DNA of 8,998 nucleotides from Xanthobacteraceae bacterium (GTDB lineage Bacteria; Pseudomonadota; Alphaproteobacteria; Rhizobiales; Xanthobacteraceae). A program made the position numbers and the translations under genes. Numbering within the stretch: the first letter of the stretch is position 1; every line of letters starts with the position of its first letter. The stretch covers positions 1 to 8,998 of the forward strand of contig JASHYD010001280.1 in assembly GCA_030043175.1 (NCBI GenBank). Reading direction: 5' to 3'. A model generated the notes under the pieces. The model was not told the origin of the DNA. It ran no database searches and worked only from the letters and a program-made list of their open reading frames with translations. Below are positions 1-6,449 of this stretch, in pieces.

Positions 1-472
1 CAGCAATGAAATCACATTCTAGGCTAAGCTCTTGAGTGTGCTCGCGATCGATATAGCGGATAACAGCGCGATCACCATCGAGGCCGTGGAGACTCGTTAC
101 TTGCGCTTCGAAGCAGATCGGCCCACCCGCCGCCATACGTGATGCAATCAAATCCTTCACCACCTCCTGTTGGCCATAGATCATCACACTCTTGCCGGTA
201 AGCTCCGGTAAGTTCAGGTGTATCGTTCGGCCACGGAACCTCATGTCGAGGCCATTGTCGATCATTCCCTCCCGCCTCAATCGTCCGTCAAGACCAAGTG
301 CCTGCATGGTTTCAATCGTCCCGCGCTCAAGCACGCCGGCACGAACGCGCCCTTCCACGTGGCTGCGGCTACGTCCCTCGAGCACGATGCAATCAATGCG
401 CATTTGCCCGAGGAGGTGCGCCAGGAACAGGCCTGCGGGGCCGGCCCCAATTATCCCAACCTGAGTGCGCAT
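1..472 (-). CDS. pobA: 4-hydroxybenzoate 3-monooxygenase (p-hydroxybenzoate hydroxylase), N-terminal part
   Basis: This is a FAD- and NAD(P)H-dependent flavoprotein monooxygenase that hydroxylates 4-hydroxybenzoate to protocatechuate in the cytoplasm, feeding the beta-ketoadipate pathway. Only the first 157 codons are present; the frame is open at the left window edge, while the family is usually about 390 residues. The N-terminus MRTQVGIIGAGPAGLFLAHL is the dinucleotide-binding (GxGxxG) FAD fold at residues 6-20, with the acidic end of strand 2 in IVLEGRS (29-35). The stretch GRVRAGVLERGTIE (41-54) matches the characteristic GRIRAGVLEQG block of PobA, and IYGQQEVVKDL (98-108) and ECDFIA (152-157) also fit the family in order. 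The start at 472 is preceded by AAGGA about seven bases upstream. Its usual regulator pobR is not adjacent on the upstream side in this window. Other group A aromatic hydroxylases share the fold, but the 41-54 block favours PobA. Confidence 0.88.
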   Translation of the reverse strand, partial: MRTQVGIIGAGPAGLFLAHLLGQMRIDCIVLEGRSRSHVEGRVRAGVLERGTIETMQALGLDGRLRREGMIDNGLDMRFRGRTIHLNLPELTGKSVMIYGQQEVVKDLIASRMAAGGPICFEAQVTSLHGLDGDRAVIRYIDREHTQELSLECDFIA

Positions 473-840
473 GCCCAATTCCTTGTTGCTCGATTGGTTG
501 CCGAGTCAGCGCGACGAATTTCACACGGTTGTTTCGCGGCGGCACCTCCTGCTGCTCTCAATACCACCGATCACGCGGGCCATCACGCGGGCCACAGGCC
601 ACCTGTGCTGCGGTCCATAGCGCATGCTCGATACGTTCCAGCCGGGCATTATCGATCTGCCGGTCTGTTTGCTGACATCGACCGGCTCTGCCTATAGCGG
701 CGCATCGAGCCAACATGTTGGGATTGGCTCGTTCCTCGGGGCGTACGCGCATATTCACCGGGTGGCAATCCTGGAAGGCGCCGGCTTGTCACAGCGCACA
801 CCCCAAGCGGACCTCGCTGTTCTGTCTCGATGCAATGGAT
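473..840. other. Intergenic stretch with pobA leader; no supported gene
   Basis: These 368 bases lie between the pobA start and the stop of the membrane-protein gene, both on the minus strand. They should contain the pobA promoter and ribosome binding site. The only clear structure is a tandem 12-bp duplication at 570-593. Reading frames here (for example plus 624-881 and minus 558-758) have no recognisable domain and no good ribosome binding site. I could not pick a convincing -35/-10 pair. Confidence 0.5.
570..593. repeat. Perfect 12-bp tandem duplication upstream of pobA
   Basis: The unit atcacgcgggcc occurs twice head to tail (570-581 and 582-593), about 100 bases upstream of the pobA start codon. 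The 12-bp period is close to one helical turn, so it could be a paired activator site, but it could equally be a chance slippage duplication. Confidence 0.8.
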
Positions 841-1554
841 CTAAATACACCGAGCGTCGGCGAGAGCCAGCGGCGACGTGATAGCCACCGCATAGAACAG
901 CAGTGGCTTGAAGCCCACCACCGTCGCGCCACCCCAAAGCGCCGCAGGGTGCAGGCGCCCGCGCGAGACGAGATCGTAGATGGCGAGCACCACAACAAAG
1001 ACGTCGGTGTCGTGGAACAGTTTCGGTGCCCCGCCCATACCCACTTGCCGCAAAAATCGTGCGACGGCAGCGGTCAGAAGCGAGATTGTTGCGAGCAGCA
1101 TCAGCCGTTTGTGGGTGTCCGAATCCTCCCGCTGCAAGATGGCCGCATCGACCAGCACACCGAACACGATGATATCGCCGAGCGGAATGGCAAGGAACTT
1201 GCGCGGATCGCCGCCCGGCGGTCCACCATTGCGCCGCAGGGTCTCGACAGATACGGCAACACCGAGGACGAACATGACGGCAGCAAGGAACGCTCCCGCA
1301 AGGCCCAACGTGCGGTGAATGTTGGTGCGACGTCCGGCCACCAAGGCAGTTTGCGCAACCAGCAGCACGATCCATGCCGTGAACAAGGCTCCGTGCAGCT
1401 GATACAACCGGGAGAGCGGGGGAAGCTCCGCACTGCGATGGAAATAGCTGGGCAGAAATCCAAGGACCGGGACAATCGCGCATGCCAACGCCATTGCGGA
1501 AAAGAAATGCCGGTCGGCCTTGCGGATAGCCGGTCGCCCGATTGCTATCGACAT
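841..1554 (-). CDS. Seven-helix integral membrane protein of unknown function
   Basis: This 237-residue protein is predicted to sit in the inner membrane. Hydrophobic helices fall at roughly residues 17-38, 53-73, 82-103, 119-140, 148-168, 183-200 and 205-226. Histidines sit at or near helix ends in LHGALFTAW (H54), NIHRTLG (H80), DTHKRLMLL (H148) and LHPAALWGG (H202). I recognise the overall pattern (LHG..FTAWI, HR.LG, IPLGDI, DTHKRLMLLATISLL) as that of a widespread uncharacterised proteobacterial membrane protein, but I know no assigned function. Heme or quinone binding by the histidines would be inference only. The start at 1554 is well supported by GGAGGGG a few bases upstream. The C-terminal tail after the last helix is short and ends in ADARCI. 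Two overlapping frames on both strands (minus 755-1483, plus 715-1683) are shadows of this gene. It is apparently monocistronic. Confidence 0.82.
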   Translation of the reverse strand: MSIAIGRPAIRKADRHFFSAMALACAIVPVLGFLPSYFHRSAELPPLSRLYQLHGALFTAWIVLLVAQTALVAGRRTNIHRTLGLAGAFLAAVMFVLGVAVSVETLRRNGGPPGGDPRKFLAIPLGDIIVFGVLVDAAILQREDSDTHKRLMLLATISLLTAAVARFLRQVGMGGAPKLFHDTDVFVVVLAIYDLVSRGRLHPAALWGGATVVGFKPLLFYAVAITSPLALADARCI

Positions 1555-1631
1555 GCCCCTCCGCGTGTGTTGTCTAAACGACGAGATGTCCCGTCGGGGA
1601 ATGAATTTACATCAGGCGAGAGTCATGTACA

Positions 1632-1645
1632 GCCGATATACCGGC
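1632..1645. promoter_or_regulatory. Near-palindrome upstream of the membrane-protein gene
   Basis: The 14-bp element gccgatataccggc is a palindrome apart from one mismatched pair, about 80 bases upstream of the start at 1554 and inside the intergenic interval 1555-1699. Its place fits an operator, but it is short and there is no further support. Confidence 0.25.
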
Positions 1646-1699
1646 ACCTGACTGGGCACCACTCAATTCCCTCAACCATTTAGCCACGATATCGGTCTC

Positions 1700-1939
1700 T
1701 CATGACCGGTGTCGGGTAACAACCCTGACCTCGCCGTCGTCGAACACCGTCACCTCAACCTTGCCGATCTTGCCGACGGAGGCCCTGCGGCCGTCGATGG
1801 TGCGCGCGAGCCCGCCCTCGCTGTTGAGGCCGGCGTCGACCAGACGTCGAATCGCCTCGGCGCGTGACAGTGAATCCGGGTGGGCCAGACGCCACCGATC
1901 GATGGTCCCCCTGAGCCAGTCGGTGGATACTCGCATCAT
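1700..1939 (-). CDS. Small ribbon-helix-helix-like (CopG/MetJ/Arc-type) DNA-binding protein
   Basis: This is a 79-residue protein if started at the double methionine (MMRVSTDWL). Residues 2-6 would be the DNA-contacting strand, about 8-20 (WLRGTIDRWRLAH) the first helix, and SRAEAIRRLVDAGL (25-38) the second helix, which is a typical ribbon-helix-helix signature seen in small repressors and antitoxins. A C-terminal hairpin of strands (KVEVTVFDDGEVRVVTR, about 60-76) follows. The frame stays open back to 2083, giving 127 residues, but the extra N-terminus would be encoded across the intrinsic terminator of the upstream gene (2019-2046) and is Pro/Gly/Ser/Cys-rich, so the short start is preferred. 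The ribosome binding site before 1939 is poor. No toxin partner is visible next to it, so its DNA target is unknown. Confidence 0.65.
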   Translation of the reverse strand: MMRVSTDWLRGTIDRWRLAHPDSLSRAEAIRRLVDAGLNSEGGLARTIDGRRASVGKIGKVEVTVFDDGEVRVVTRHRS

Positions 1940-2018
1940 GAAGTTGTGGTTATTGCGTAAGTCGCCGGGACATCCCGGCGATTCAGACCGAAAAGGACAA
2001 GGGAAGCAGCCAGAGAGC

Positions 2019-2046
2019 AAAAAGGCGGCGCCTTGCGAGCGCCGCC
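2019..2046 (-). terminator. Intrinsic terminator of the exported-protein gene
   Basis: There is a perfect 8-bp GC stem (ggcggcgc 2024-2031 with gcgccgcc 2039-2046), a 7-base loop, and a run of five A on the plus strand at 2019-2023, which reads as five U in a minus-strand transcript. It lies 61 bases behind the stop of the gene at 2107-2463 and separates that gene from the ribbon-helix-helix gene. Confidence 0.88.
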
Positions 2047-2106
2047 CACCCGACATTCCGCCAATTGGCGAAAGGTTACGCACGCGATTCGACCCATCCG
2101 TTCCGC

Positions 2107-2463
2107 TTACCCCGCCGGTATGGCTTTCCGAGCTTCACCAACCTTACTCAGCATTTCCTGGTACTTAGCGAACAAGGCTTTGTAGTCCGCATTATGTTGG
2201 GATTGGTACGTTTTGTCTTGAACACATCTATTCCAAGAGTCCTTTACGCGGTCCTGAGCGGCTATGAGGCCGTTAGCCGTGTCATTACGCTGTCCTTTAT
2301 CCAGACTTGCAAACTTACCACTACTTCCCATGCTAATGATGTTCTTCGCCCGCTCCATTACAGGCGCCCATTTGGCGTTGAAGTCGTTCGGTGAGCACTC
2401 GGCCGAGGCGCTCGAGACGCAAGCGAAGGTAACCAGTATTACCCCAACAGCAGCACTTTTCAT
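2107..2463 (-). CDS. Small exported helical protein, function unknown
   Basis: This is a 118-residue protein with a clear Sec signal peptide: MKSAAVGVILVTFACVSSASA, with likely cleavage before ECSPNDF. The mature part is about 97 residues, charged, probably all-helical, and has two cysteines (ECSP near its N-terminus and NRCVQ in the middle) that could form one disulfide in the periplasm. I recognise no family. The start at 2463 is preceded by a strong GGAGAGGAG ribosome binding site; an upstream extension to 2565 is open but would be translated from the duplicated leader and lacks support. It is followed by a strong intrinsic terminator, so it is a single-gene unit. Confidence 0.8.
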   Translation of the reverse strand: MKSAAVGVILVTFACVSSASAECSPNDFNAKWAPVMERAKNIISMGSSGKFASLDKGQRNDTANGLIAAQDRVKDSWNRCVQDKTYQSQHNADYKALFAKYQEMLSKVGEARKAIPAG

Positions 2464-2480
2464 GACATTCTCCTCTCCAA

Positions 2481-2516
2481 TATTAACGACATCAAAGGTA
2501 TGAACGACATCAAAGG
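2481..2516 (-). repeat. Tandem 18-bp duplication in the leader of the exported-protein gene
   Basis: On the minus strand the unit CCTTTGATGTCGTTMATA (M is C in the distal copy, A in the proximal copy) occurs twice end to end, 17 of 18 bases identical. It lies directly upstream of the ribosome binding site of the 2463 start, so it is either an operator pair or part of the 5' untranslated region. Confidence 0.85.
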
Positions 2517-2614
2517 CCGGTGCGGGGAGCCTATCGCTGTCTGGTGCAATTGGAACCGGATTCAACCGACCGTCCTTCGTCGCGAACCTTGGTCTTTTGC
2601 AGTCAGTCCGAGGT

Positions 2615-2941
2615 TCAAATCAGCCGCCAAAAGAGCGGCGCACATAGCGCCGCGCAACATTGCCGAAAATTCGGTAAGGCTACGCCCTTTACCGCCCTGC
2701 CTAACGTGAACGTCGCCAAGGCAATCAGGGCCGGCACCGCACACCCGGCGGGGATACAGGCTCTGACGAACAGCGACGTCTTCATAGGGCGCTTGCGCAG
2801 GATGGAGAGGTGCCGCTTGCCTGCCCAGTTGCGGAACTGCTTGTACGGAACGCCGACCGCGGCGGCGATCTCTGGCCCGGAATACTTGCCGAGCATGCGC
2901 ATCACGATCTCGACAGGCTCTTTGCGCCACGGCCTACCCAT
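2615..2941 (-). CDS. Small helix-turn-helix protein with doubtful C-terminal half
   Basis: The 108-residue frame starts MGRPWRKEPVEIVMRML. Residues about 20-46 (YSGPEIAAAVGVPYKQFRNW, then AGKRHLS) read as a helix-turn-helix, similar in style to small phage or regulatory DNA-binding proteins; the family is not one I can name. The start at 2941 abuts the stop of the 33-residue upstream ORF (TAG|ATG), which suggests translational coupling. After residue 52 the protein turns hydrophobic and cysteine-rich (MKTSLFVRACIPAGCAVPAL and on), unlike the first half, and the reading frame runs through a terminator-like hairpin at 2629-2653. The annotated end may therefore come from a frameshift or loss of the original stop, or residues 53-108 may be a separate small membrane or exported peptide. 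The N-terminal half is the part I trust. Confidence 0.55.
   Translation of the reverse strand: MGRPWRKEPVEIVMRMLGKYSGPEIAAAVGVPYKQFRNWAGKRHLSILRKRPMKTSLFVRACIPAGCAVPALIALATFTLGRAVKGVALPNFRQCCAALCAPLFWRLI
2629..2653 (-). terminator. Terminator-like hairpin inside the 3' end of the helix-turn-helix ORF
   Basis: There is a perfect 7-bp stem (gcggcgc 2635-2641 with gcgccgc 2647-2653) and a 5-base loop. In the minus-strand transcript it is followed by UCUUUU (2634-2629). It has the form of an intrinsic terminator but lies upstream of the ORF stop at 2615-2617, which is unusual. Confidence 0.6.
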
Positions 2942-3043
2942 CTACTTCACCGCCGCGCCGACGGTGGTTTTGAGGATCTCCTGCCGGCGCTCGGGGTCTC
3001 CCTTCTGGGCGGCGACCCGAGCCGCCGTTAGTGTCTGTGCCAT
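2942..3043 (-). CDS. 33-residue peptide coupled to the helix-turn-helix gene
   Basis: A short ORF encodes MAQTLTAARVAAQKGDPERR followed by QEILKTTVGAAVK. It starts at 3043 with a GGAG ten bases upstream, and its TAG stop is immediately followed by the ATG of the next gene. It is predicted to be helical and charged, with no domain I recognise. A longer in-frame extension (to 3589) is open but crosses DNA that shows no coding character and contains the repeat region, so I prefer this short form. It could be a real small protein or a leader peptide that couples translation to the gene behind it. Confidence 0.5.
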   Translation of the reverse strand: MAQTLTAARVAAQKGDPERRQEILKTTVGAAVK

Positions 3044-3573
3044 GCGTAGATTACTCCGTGGGTAACCGGGGTAACGGGTTGGGGTAACAGAAACCGGCTG
3101 TTTTGAACTGTTATCGGGTGTTACGGTCTGTGCAACACCGTGGCTCGGAAATGTCGATGAAGTGGAGCGTTTCAGGTAGTCGCACGGGCATTTTGCGACG
3201 TGGTGTGAGCCCGTGGCCCGTGAAGCCGATGTTCGCGGCTCGGAACTCGGAACGGGCCAGATCCGTGGTAAAAGCGCCCCTGTCCTCCGCGTAAACGCGA
3301 CTGCCCCTCTTGGCTGTTCTGGGTCGATGGTGCTACTGACCACGCACTCAAATGAGTCGCGGCGTCGCTTCCCGGCCGCGCGGACCAGCCGCTTGCCGTG
3401 CGCGACCGTAGACTTGGAGCACAGACCGTCCTTTCTCGTGACGCCACGATTCGCGCCACTTTGCCCGCCACTGCAGCCAACGACCGAGGCGGGCTCGACG
3501 GCTGCCGTCCCGATGCCCATCGCGATCAGCGATATCTTGATTAACCAGGCGGCAGCGGGCATGCGAAAAGGAT
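3044..3573. other. Divergent intergenic region, no supported gene
   Basis: These 530 bases separate the minus-strand 33-residue ORF from the plus-strand acylase and must hold both promoters. All six frames give Arg/Ser/Pro-rich shadow translations. The minus frame from 3562 begins MPAAAWLIKISLIAMGIGTA, which looks like a signal peptide, but there is no ribosome binding site and the remainder has no family resemblance, so I do not call it a gene. The clear structure is the GGGTAAC cluster at 3060-3088. Confidence 0.45.
3060..3088. repeat. Three GGGTAAC copies at the start of the small-peptide operon
   Basis: GGGTAAC occurs at 3060-3066, 3069-3075 and 3082-3088 (GTTACCC on the minus strand). 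The cluster lies just upstream of the ribosome binding site of the ORF starting at 3043. A related gttatcgggtgttacgg follows at 3110-3126. This is plausible as a repressor binding cluster; no protein is assigned. Confidence 0.6.
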
Positions 3574-5967
3574 ATGACGGGAACTGCACGAACCATGAAA
3601 ACCAGGCGTTTCTCTCGTTGGCTAGTGGCCATCATGCTGTTGCTGGCAGCTGCAATTGCGATCGGTAGTGCTGCTGGCTGGTTGACGCTGCGGGCGAGCT
3701 TGCCGATCCTCGACGGTAAAGTTCACGGCAACGGACTGTCAGCTACCGTCACGGTTGATCGCGATGCCCTCGGTGTGCCCACGATCAGTGGCGTTGACCG
3801 CGGCGATCTGGCTTATGCGACGGGCTTTCTGCATGCCCAGGACCGCTTTTTCCAAATGGATTTGTTGCGGCGCGCCGCAGCCGGCGAGCTGTCTGAGCTG
3901 TTGGGACCTGCCGGGCTCGATCTTGATCGCCGCTATCGCCTGCATCGATTCCGCCATCGTGCGCTTGCTGCGCTTGCGGCCGCACCGGCAGACGAACGCC
4001 GCCTAGTCGAGCTCTACACGCGGGGCGTCAATGACGGTCTGAACGCTCTCGCGATCAGACCTTTCGAATACCTGCTATTGGGGATGGCGCCGTTGTCCTG
4101 GCGGCCGGAAGACTCGGCCCTGGTCGTGTACGCCATGTACCTCGACCTGCAGTACCGACAACTGGAGTCTATCGTGTCTCGCGCGATCCTGCGTGAGCGC
4201 ATCTCAGATGACATGTTCACCTTCTTGCTGCCGCCCGCAACTCACTGGGACGCGCCGCTCGACCGGGCAACAAGTCCGATTGTGGACATGCCTGGATTGC
4301 CGACCACTAAGCCAAATTGGCTCAGGTCGTCTGCGCCGCAGATCAAGCTGCAGCAGCGCGATACGATTTCAGGCAGCAATAGCTGGGCGGTTGCCGGCCG
4401 CTATAGCAAACGAGGTGCAGCCTTGATGGCCAACGATATGCACCTTGGGTTACGGTTACCGAATGTCTGGTATCGGCTTTCGCTCGTCTATCCGGACGGG
4501 AGCAGAAATCGGCGCCGCGTCACCGGCGTCACTCTACCTGGCACCCCGGCCATCATCGTGGGCAGCAATGGCCGGGTCGCGTGGGGCCTAACCAACAGCG
4601 CGGGAAGCTATCTGGATTTAGTCGGCCTGGACGCTGATACGATGGAGAACTTGCGCTACGAGGTAGCCAGCGGCCGCTCGGAGCAAGCATTACGCCAAGA
4701 GGAGCGGATAGCGGTAAAGGGCGCTCCAGCGGTTGATTTGCCGGTGGTCGAGACGCGCTGGGGACCCGCGATTCAGGTAGGCAAGAAGGTCTACGCTGTC
4801 CATTGGGTGGCACATGAGCCCAATGCGGTAAATTTGCACCTTTTGCGCATGGAAGACGCCGACAAGGCTTCCGATGCGATGAGGGTTGGTCAGTCAAGCG
4901 GCATCCCGACCCAGAACCTGGTCGTCGCCGACGCGGATGGCCACATTGGCTGGACCCTCGCTGGTCCGCTGCCGAGACGTGCAACCCCCAGCGACGACCT
5001 TCCGGTTGACGGCGAGCGATATCAGTCTTGGTCCGGTTATCTCGCGCCGGAGGAATATCCGGCCAAGCTGGATCCGCCGCTCGGACGCCTCTGGACCGCC
5101 AATAACCGCCAACTCACGGGTCCGGATCAGGACAAGATCGGTGGCAGCATCGCCGACATGGGTGCACGCGCCAGCCAGATTCGCGATGACCTGCTCGCGC
5201 GCGAAGACTTCGATGAGCGCGCAATGCTTGCCATACAGCTCGATGATCGTGCCTTGTGGATCGAATTTTGGCGCCACCTGTCGCTGGATGTACTCGATGA
5301 GGCAGCGCTGACTGGTCACCCCCAGCGGGCGGAATTCAAACGCTTGGTGGCGCAGTGGAACGGCCGAGCTGACGCCAATGCGGCCGGTTACGCACTGGTG
5401 CGAAGTTTCTATTGGTCAATGTATGAGGTCTGGTTTGGTAATCTTGACGATGAACTCCAGCGCACCTCCAGGACAGCCAGTTATCGTGCTGCCAACACAC
5501 GCGTGGAGCCCGTCATGGAAATATTGGCAGAGAAAGGCGCCTGGGTTCCTCCCGGAATGGCTGACTGGCAGGCCTTTCTGCTCAACCGGATTGATGCAGT
5601 TATCGGCAAGGCCACACAAAACGGAGCGTCTCTTGAGGAGGTGAATTGGGGTCTCATCAACCGTGCAGCCATCGCGCATCCGATGGCGCGTCTTCTGCCG
5701 TGGCTCGGGGGATGGCTCGCCGCGCCAGCTGACCCTTTGCCCGGAGACATCTACATGCCACGCGTGCAAGCACCGGCCTTCGGCGCCTCGGAGCGGATAG
5801 TAGTGGCACCCGGTCACGAGGAAACAGGGATTTTTCACATGCCGGGCGGTCAAAGCGGCCATCCGCTATCGCCGTTCTTCCTTGCCGGCCATGAGGCGTG
5901 GGTACGTGGCGAATCAACGCCATTCCTCCCTGGCCCGGCGGTCCACCATTTGGTTATCGAGCCCTAA
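3574..5967 (+). CDS. Penicillin acylase family protein (Ntn-hydrolase)
   Basis: This is a complete 797-residue member of the penicillin amidase family (S45). These proenzymes are exported, cleave themselves into alpha and beta chains, and hydrolyse amide bonds in acylated compounds such as beta-lactams, N-acyl-homoserine lactones or acyl-peptides. A signal anchor or signal peptide spans about residues 12-36 (FSRWLVAIMLLLAAAIAIGS). The alpha-chain block is clear: LHAQDRFFQMDLLRRAAAGE followed by LSELLG. Autocleavage is expected in ISGSNSWAVAG between Gly267 and the nucleophile Ser268. WTANNRQL (Asn510/511, about beta-chain 243/244) corresponds in position to the oxyanion Asn of known penicillin acylases. 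The C-terminal MPGGQSGHPLSPF motif is also typical. The start may instead be 3595 (MKTRRFSRW): AAGGA is only one base from 3574, while a GGGAA lies about ten bases before 3595. The substrate cannot be read from the sequence; acyl-homoserine-lactone acylase is one possibility. The gene stands alone. Confidence 0.93.
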   Translation: MTGTARTMKTRRFSRWLVAIMLLLAAAIAIGSAAGWLTLRASLPILDGKVHGNGLSATVTVDRDALGVPTISGVDRGDLAYATGFLHAQDRFFQMDLLRRAAAGELSELLGPAGLDLDRRYRLHRFRHRALAALAAAPADERRLVELYTRGVNDGLNALAIRPFEYLLLGMAPLSWRPEDSALVVYAMYLDLQYRQLESIVSRAILRERISDDMFTFLLPPATHWDAPLDRATSPIVDMPGLPTTKPNWLRSSAPQIKLQQRDTISGSNSWAVAGRYSKRGAALMANDMHLGLRLPNVWYRLSLVYPDGSRNRRRVTGVTLPGTPAIIVGSNGRVAWGLTNSAGSYLDLVGLDADTMENLRYEVASGRSEQALRQEERIAVKGAPAVDLPVVETRWGPAIQVGKKVYAVHWVAHEPNAVNLHLLRMEDADKASDAMRVGQSSGIPTQNLVVADADGHIGWTLAGPLPRRATPSDDLPVDGERYQSWSGYLAPEEYPAKLDPPLGRLWTANNRQLTGPDQDKIGGSIADMGARASQIRDDLLAREDFDERAMLAIQLDDRALWIEFWRHLSLDVLDEAALTGHPQRAEFKRLVAQWNGRADANAAGYALVRSFYWSMYEVWFGNLDDELQRTSRTASYRAANTRVEPVMEILAEKGAWVPPGMADWQAFLLNRIDAVIGKATQNGASLEEVNWGLINRAAIAHPMARLLPWLGGWLAAPADPLPGDIYMPRVQAPAFGASERIVVAPGHEETGIFHMPGGQSGHPLSPFFLAGHEAWVRGESTPFLPGPAVHHLVIEP

Positions 5968-6190
5968 CATATGTTGAGCAACGATTCCGCCTGCGCGGCA
6001 AGGCGGCGGCAGCGGCGAGACAAGGTGGGATGGCGAGCCCCGTCGCAATCTTGCGACATGGCCGCATGGACGAGGGCGTGCATCAAAAGACCTCGGGTGT
6101 CGACGGGAATGTGCCGCTTCTTAACCGTTCGCGGGCGAGGAAGACTCAAGGATGGCCGCTCGCCCCTGGCGGAAATAGCGCCTCCGGAAC
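5964..6190 (-). pseudogene. Decayed IS5-type transposase fragment
   Basis: On the minus strand one frame reads GRAAILESSSPANG and then stops, resembling the AAIIDSQSVKT block around the first catalytic Asp of IS5-family DDE transposases (here the D has become E). A few bases later the +1 frame reads KKRHIPVDTRGLLMHALVHA followed by AMSQDCDGAR, matching the order and spacing of the family's GRKRHILVDTLGL...VHAADIQDRDGA block. The two blocks are in the right order but different frames, and the stretch normally between them is shortened, so the gene is frameshifted, internally deleted and missing both ends. I saw no terminal inverted repeats. It begins in the last codon of the acylase gene and appears to be a relic with no activity. 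Confidence 0.68.
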
Positions 6191-6449
6191 ATGATGGTGC
6201 TCCTGGCGCATCCCGACCTCCTGATGGTCCATCGCGACTGCATCGCCACCCAGGATTGAGAGGTCCATGTCCAAGAATATCCGGAGCCAGATGATGTTCC
6301 GTGGCCCTCGATCAACCGCGCCGGTCGGCGTAGCAGATTATCTGGGAACGCCCGCCAGCATCTTCTTGCCCAGTGCGGCGCTGCGCTGCTCGTCATCAGT
6401 GCCGATCAGACGATGGCGATGCCTGCGGCTCAGTGGACCCCGGTCATGA
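6191..6449. other. Non-coding or decayed stretch
   Basis: These bases lie between the transposase relic and the small minus-strand operon. Frames on both strands give only Arg/Ser/Pro-rich translations without domains. It could be further remains of the same insertion element or the 3' untranslated region of the operon; I see no terminator hairpin with a U run. Confidence 0.35.

Noticed and set aside
715..1683. Long plus-strand frame of 322 codons, and a minus frame at 755-1483, over the membrane-protein gene
   Set aside because: Both are shadows of the high-GC gene at 841-1554: their translations are Arg/His/Ser-rich without domains, while the called frame has clear transmembrane helices and a strong ribosome binding site.
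1700..1939. Ribbon-helix-helix gene as the antitoxin of a toxin-antitoxin pair
   Set aside because: No small partner gene lies next to it; the upstream gene is an exported protein separated by a strong terminator and the downstream gene is the membrane protein about 145 bases away.
2603..2625. ggttcaaatc resembling a tRNA T-loop
   Set aside because: The flanking bases do not form a T stem, and no acceptor, D or anticodon arm is found around it.
2942..3589. Minus-strand 215-codon frame containing the 33-residue ORF
   Set aside because: The upstream part lacks a ribosome binding site, is Ser/Arg/Thr-rich and covers the repeat-bearing promoter region. Only the short form at 2942-3043 has a plausible start. 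The signal-peptide-like MPAAAWLIKISLI at about 3562 is not supported by anything else.
6146..6268. Minus-strand 40-codon ORF starting MDLSILGGDAVAMDHQ
   Set aside because: It overlaps the transposase relic, has no convincing ribosome binding site and no family resemblance.
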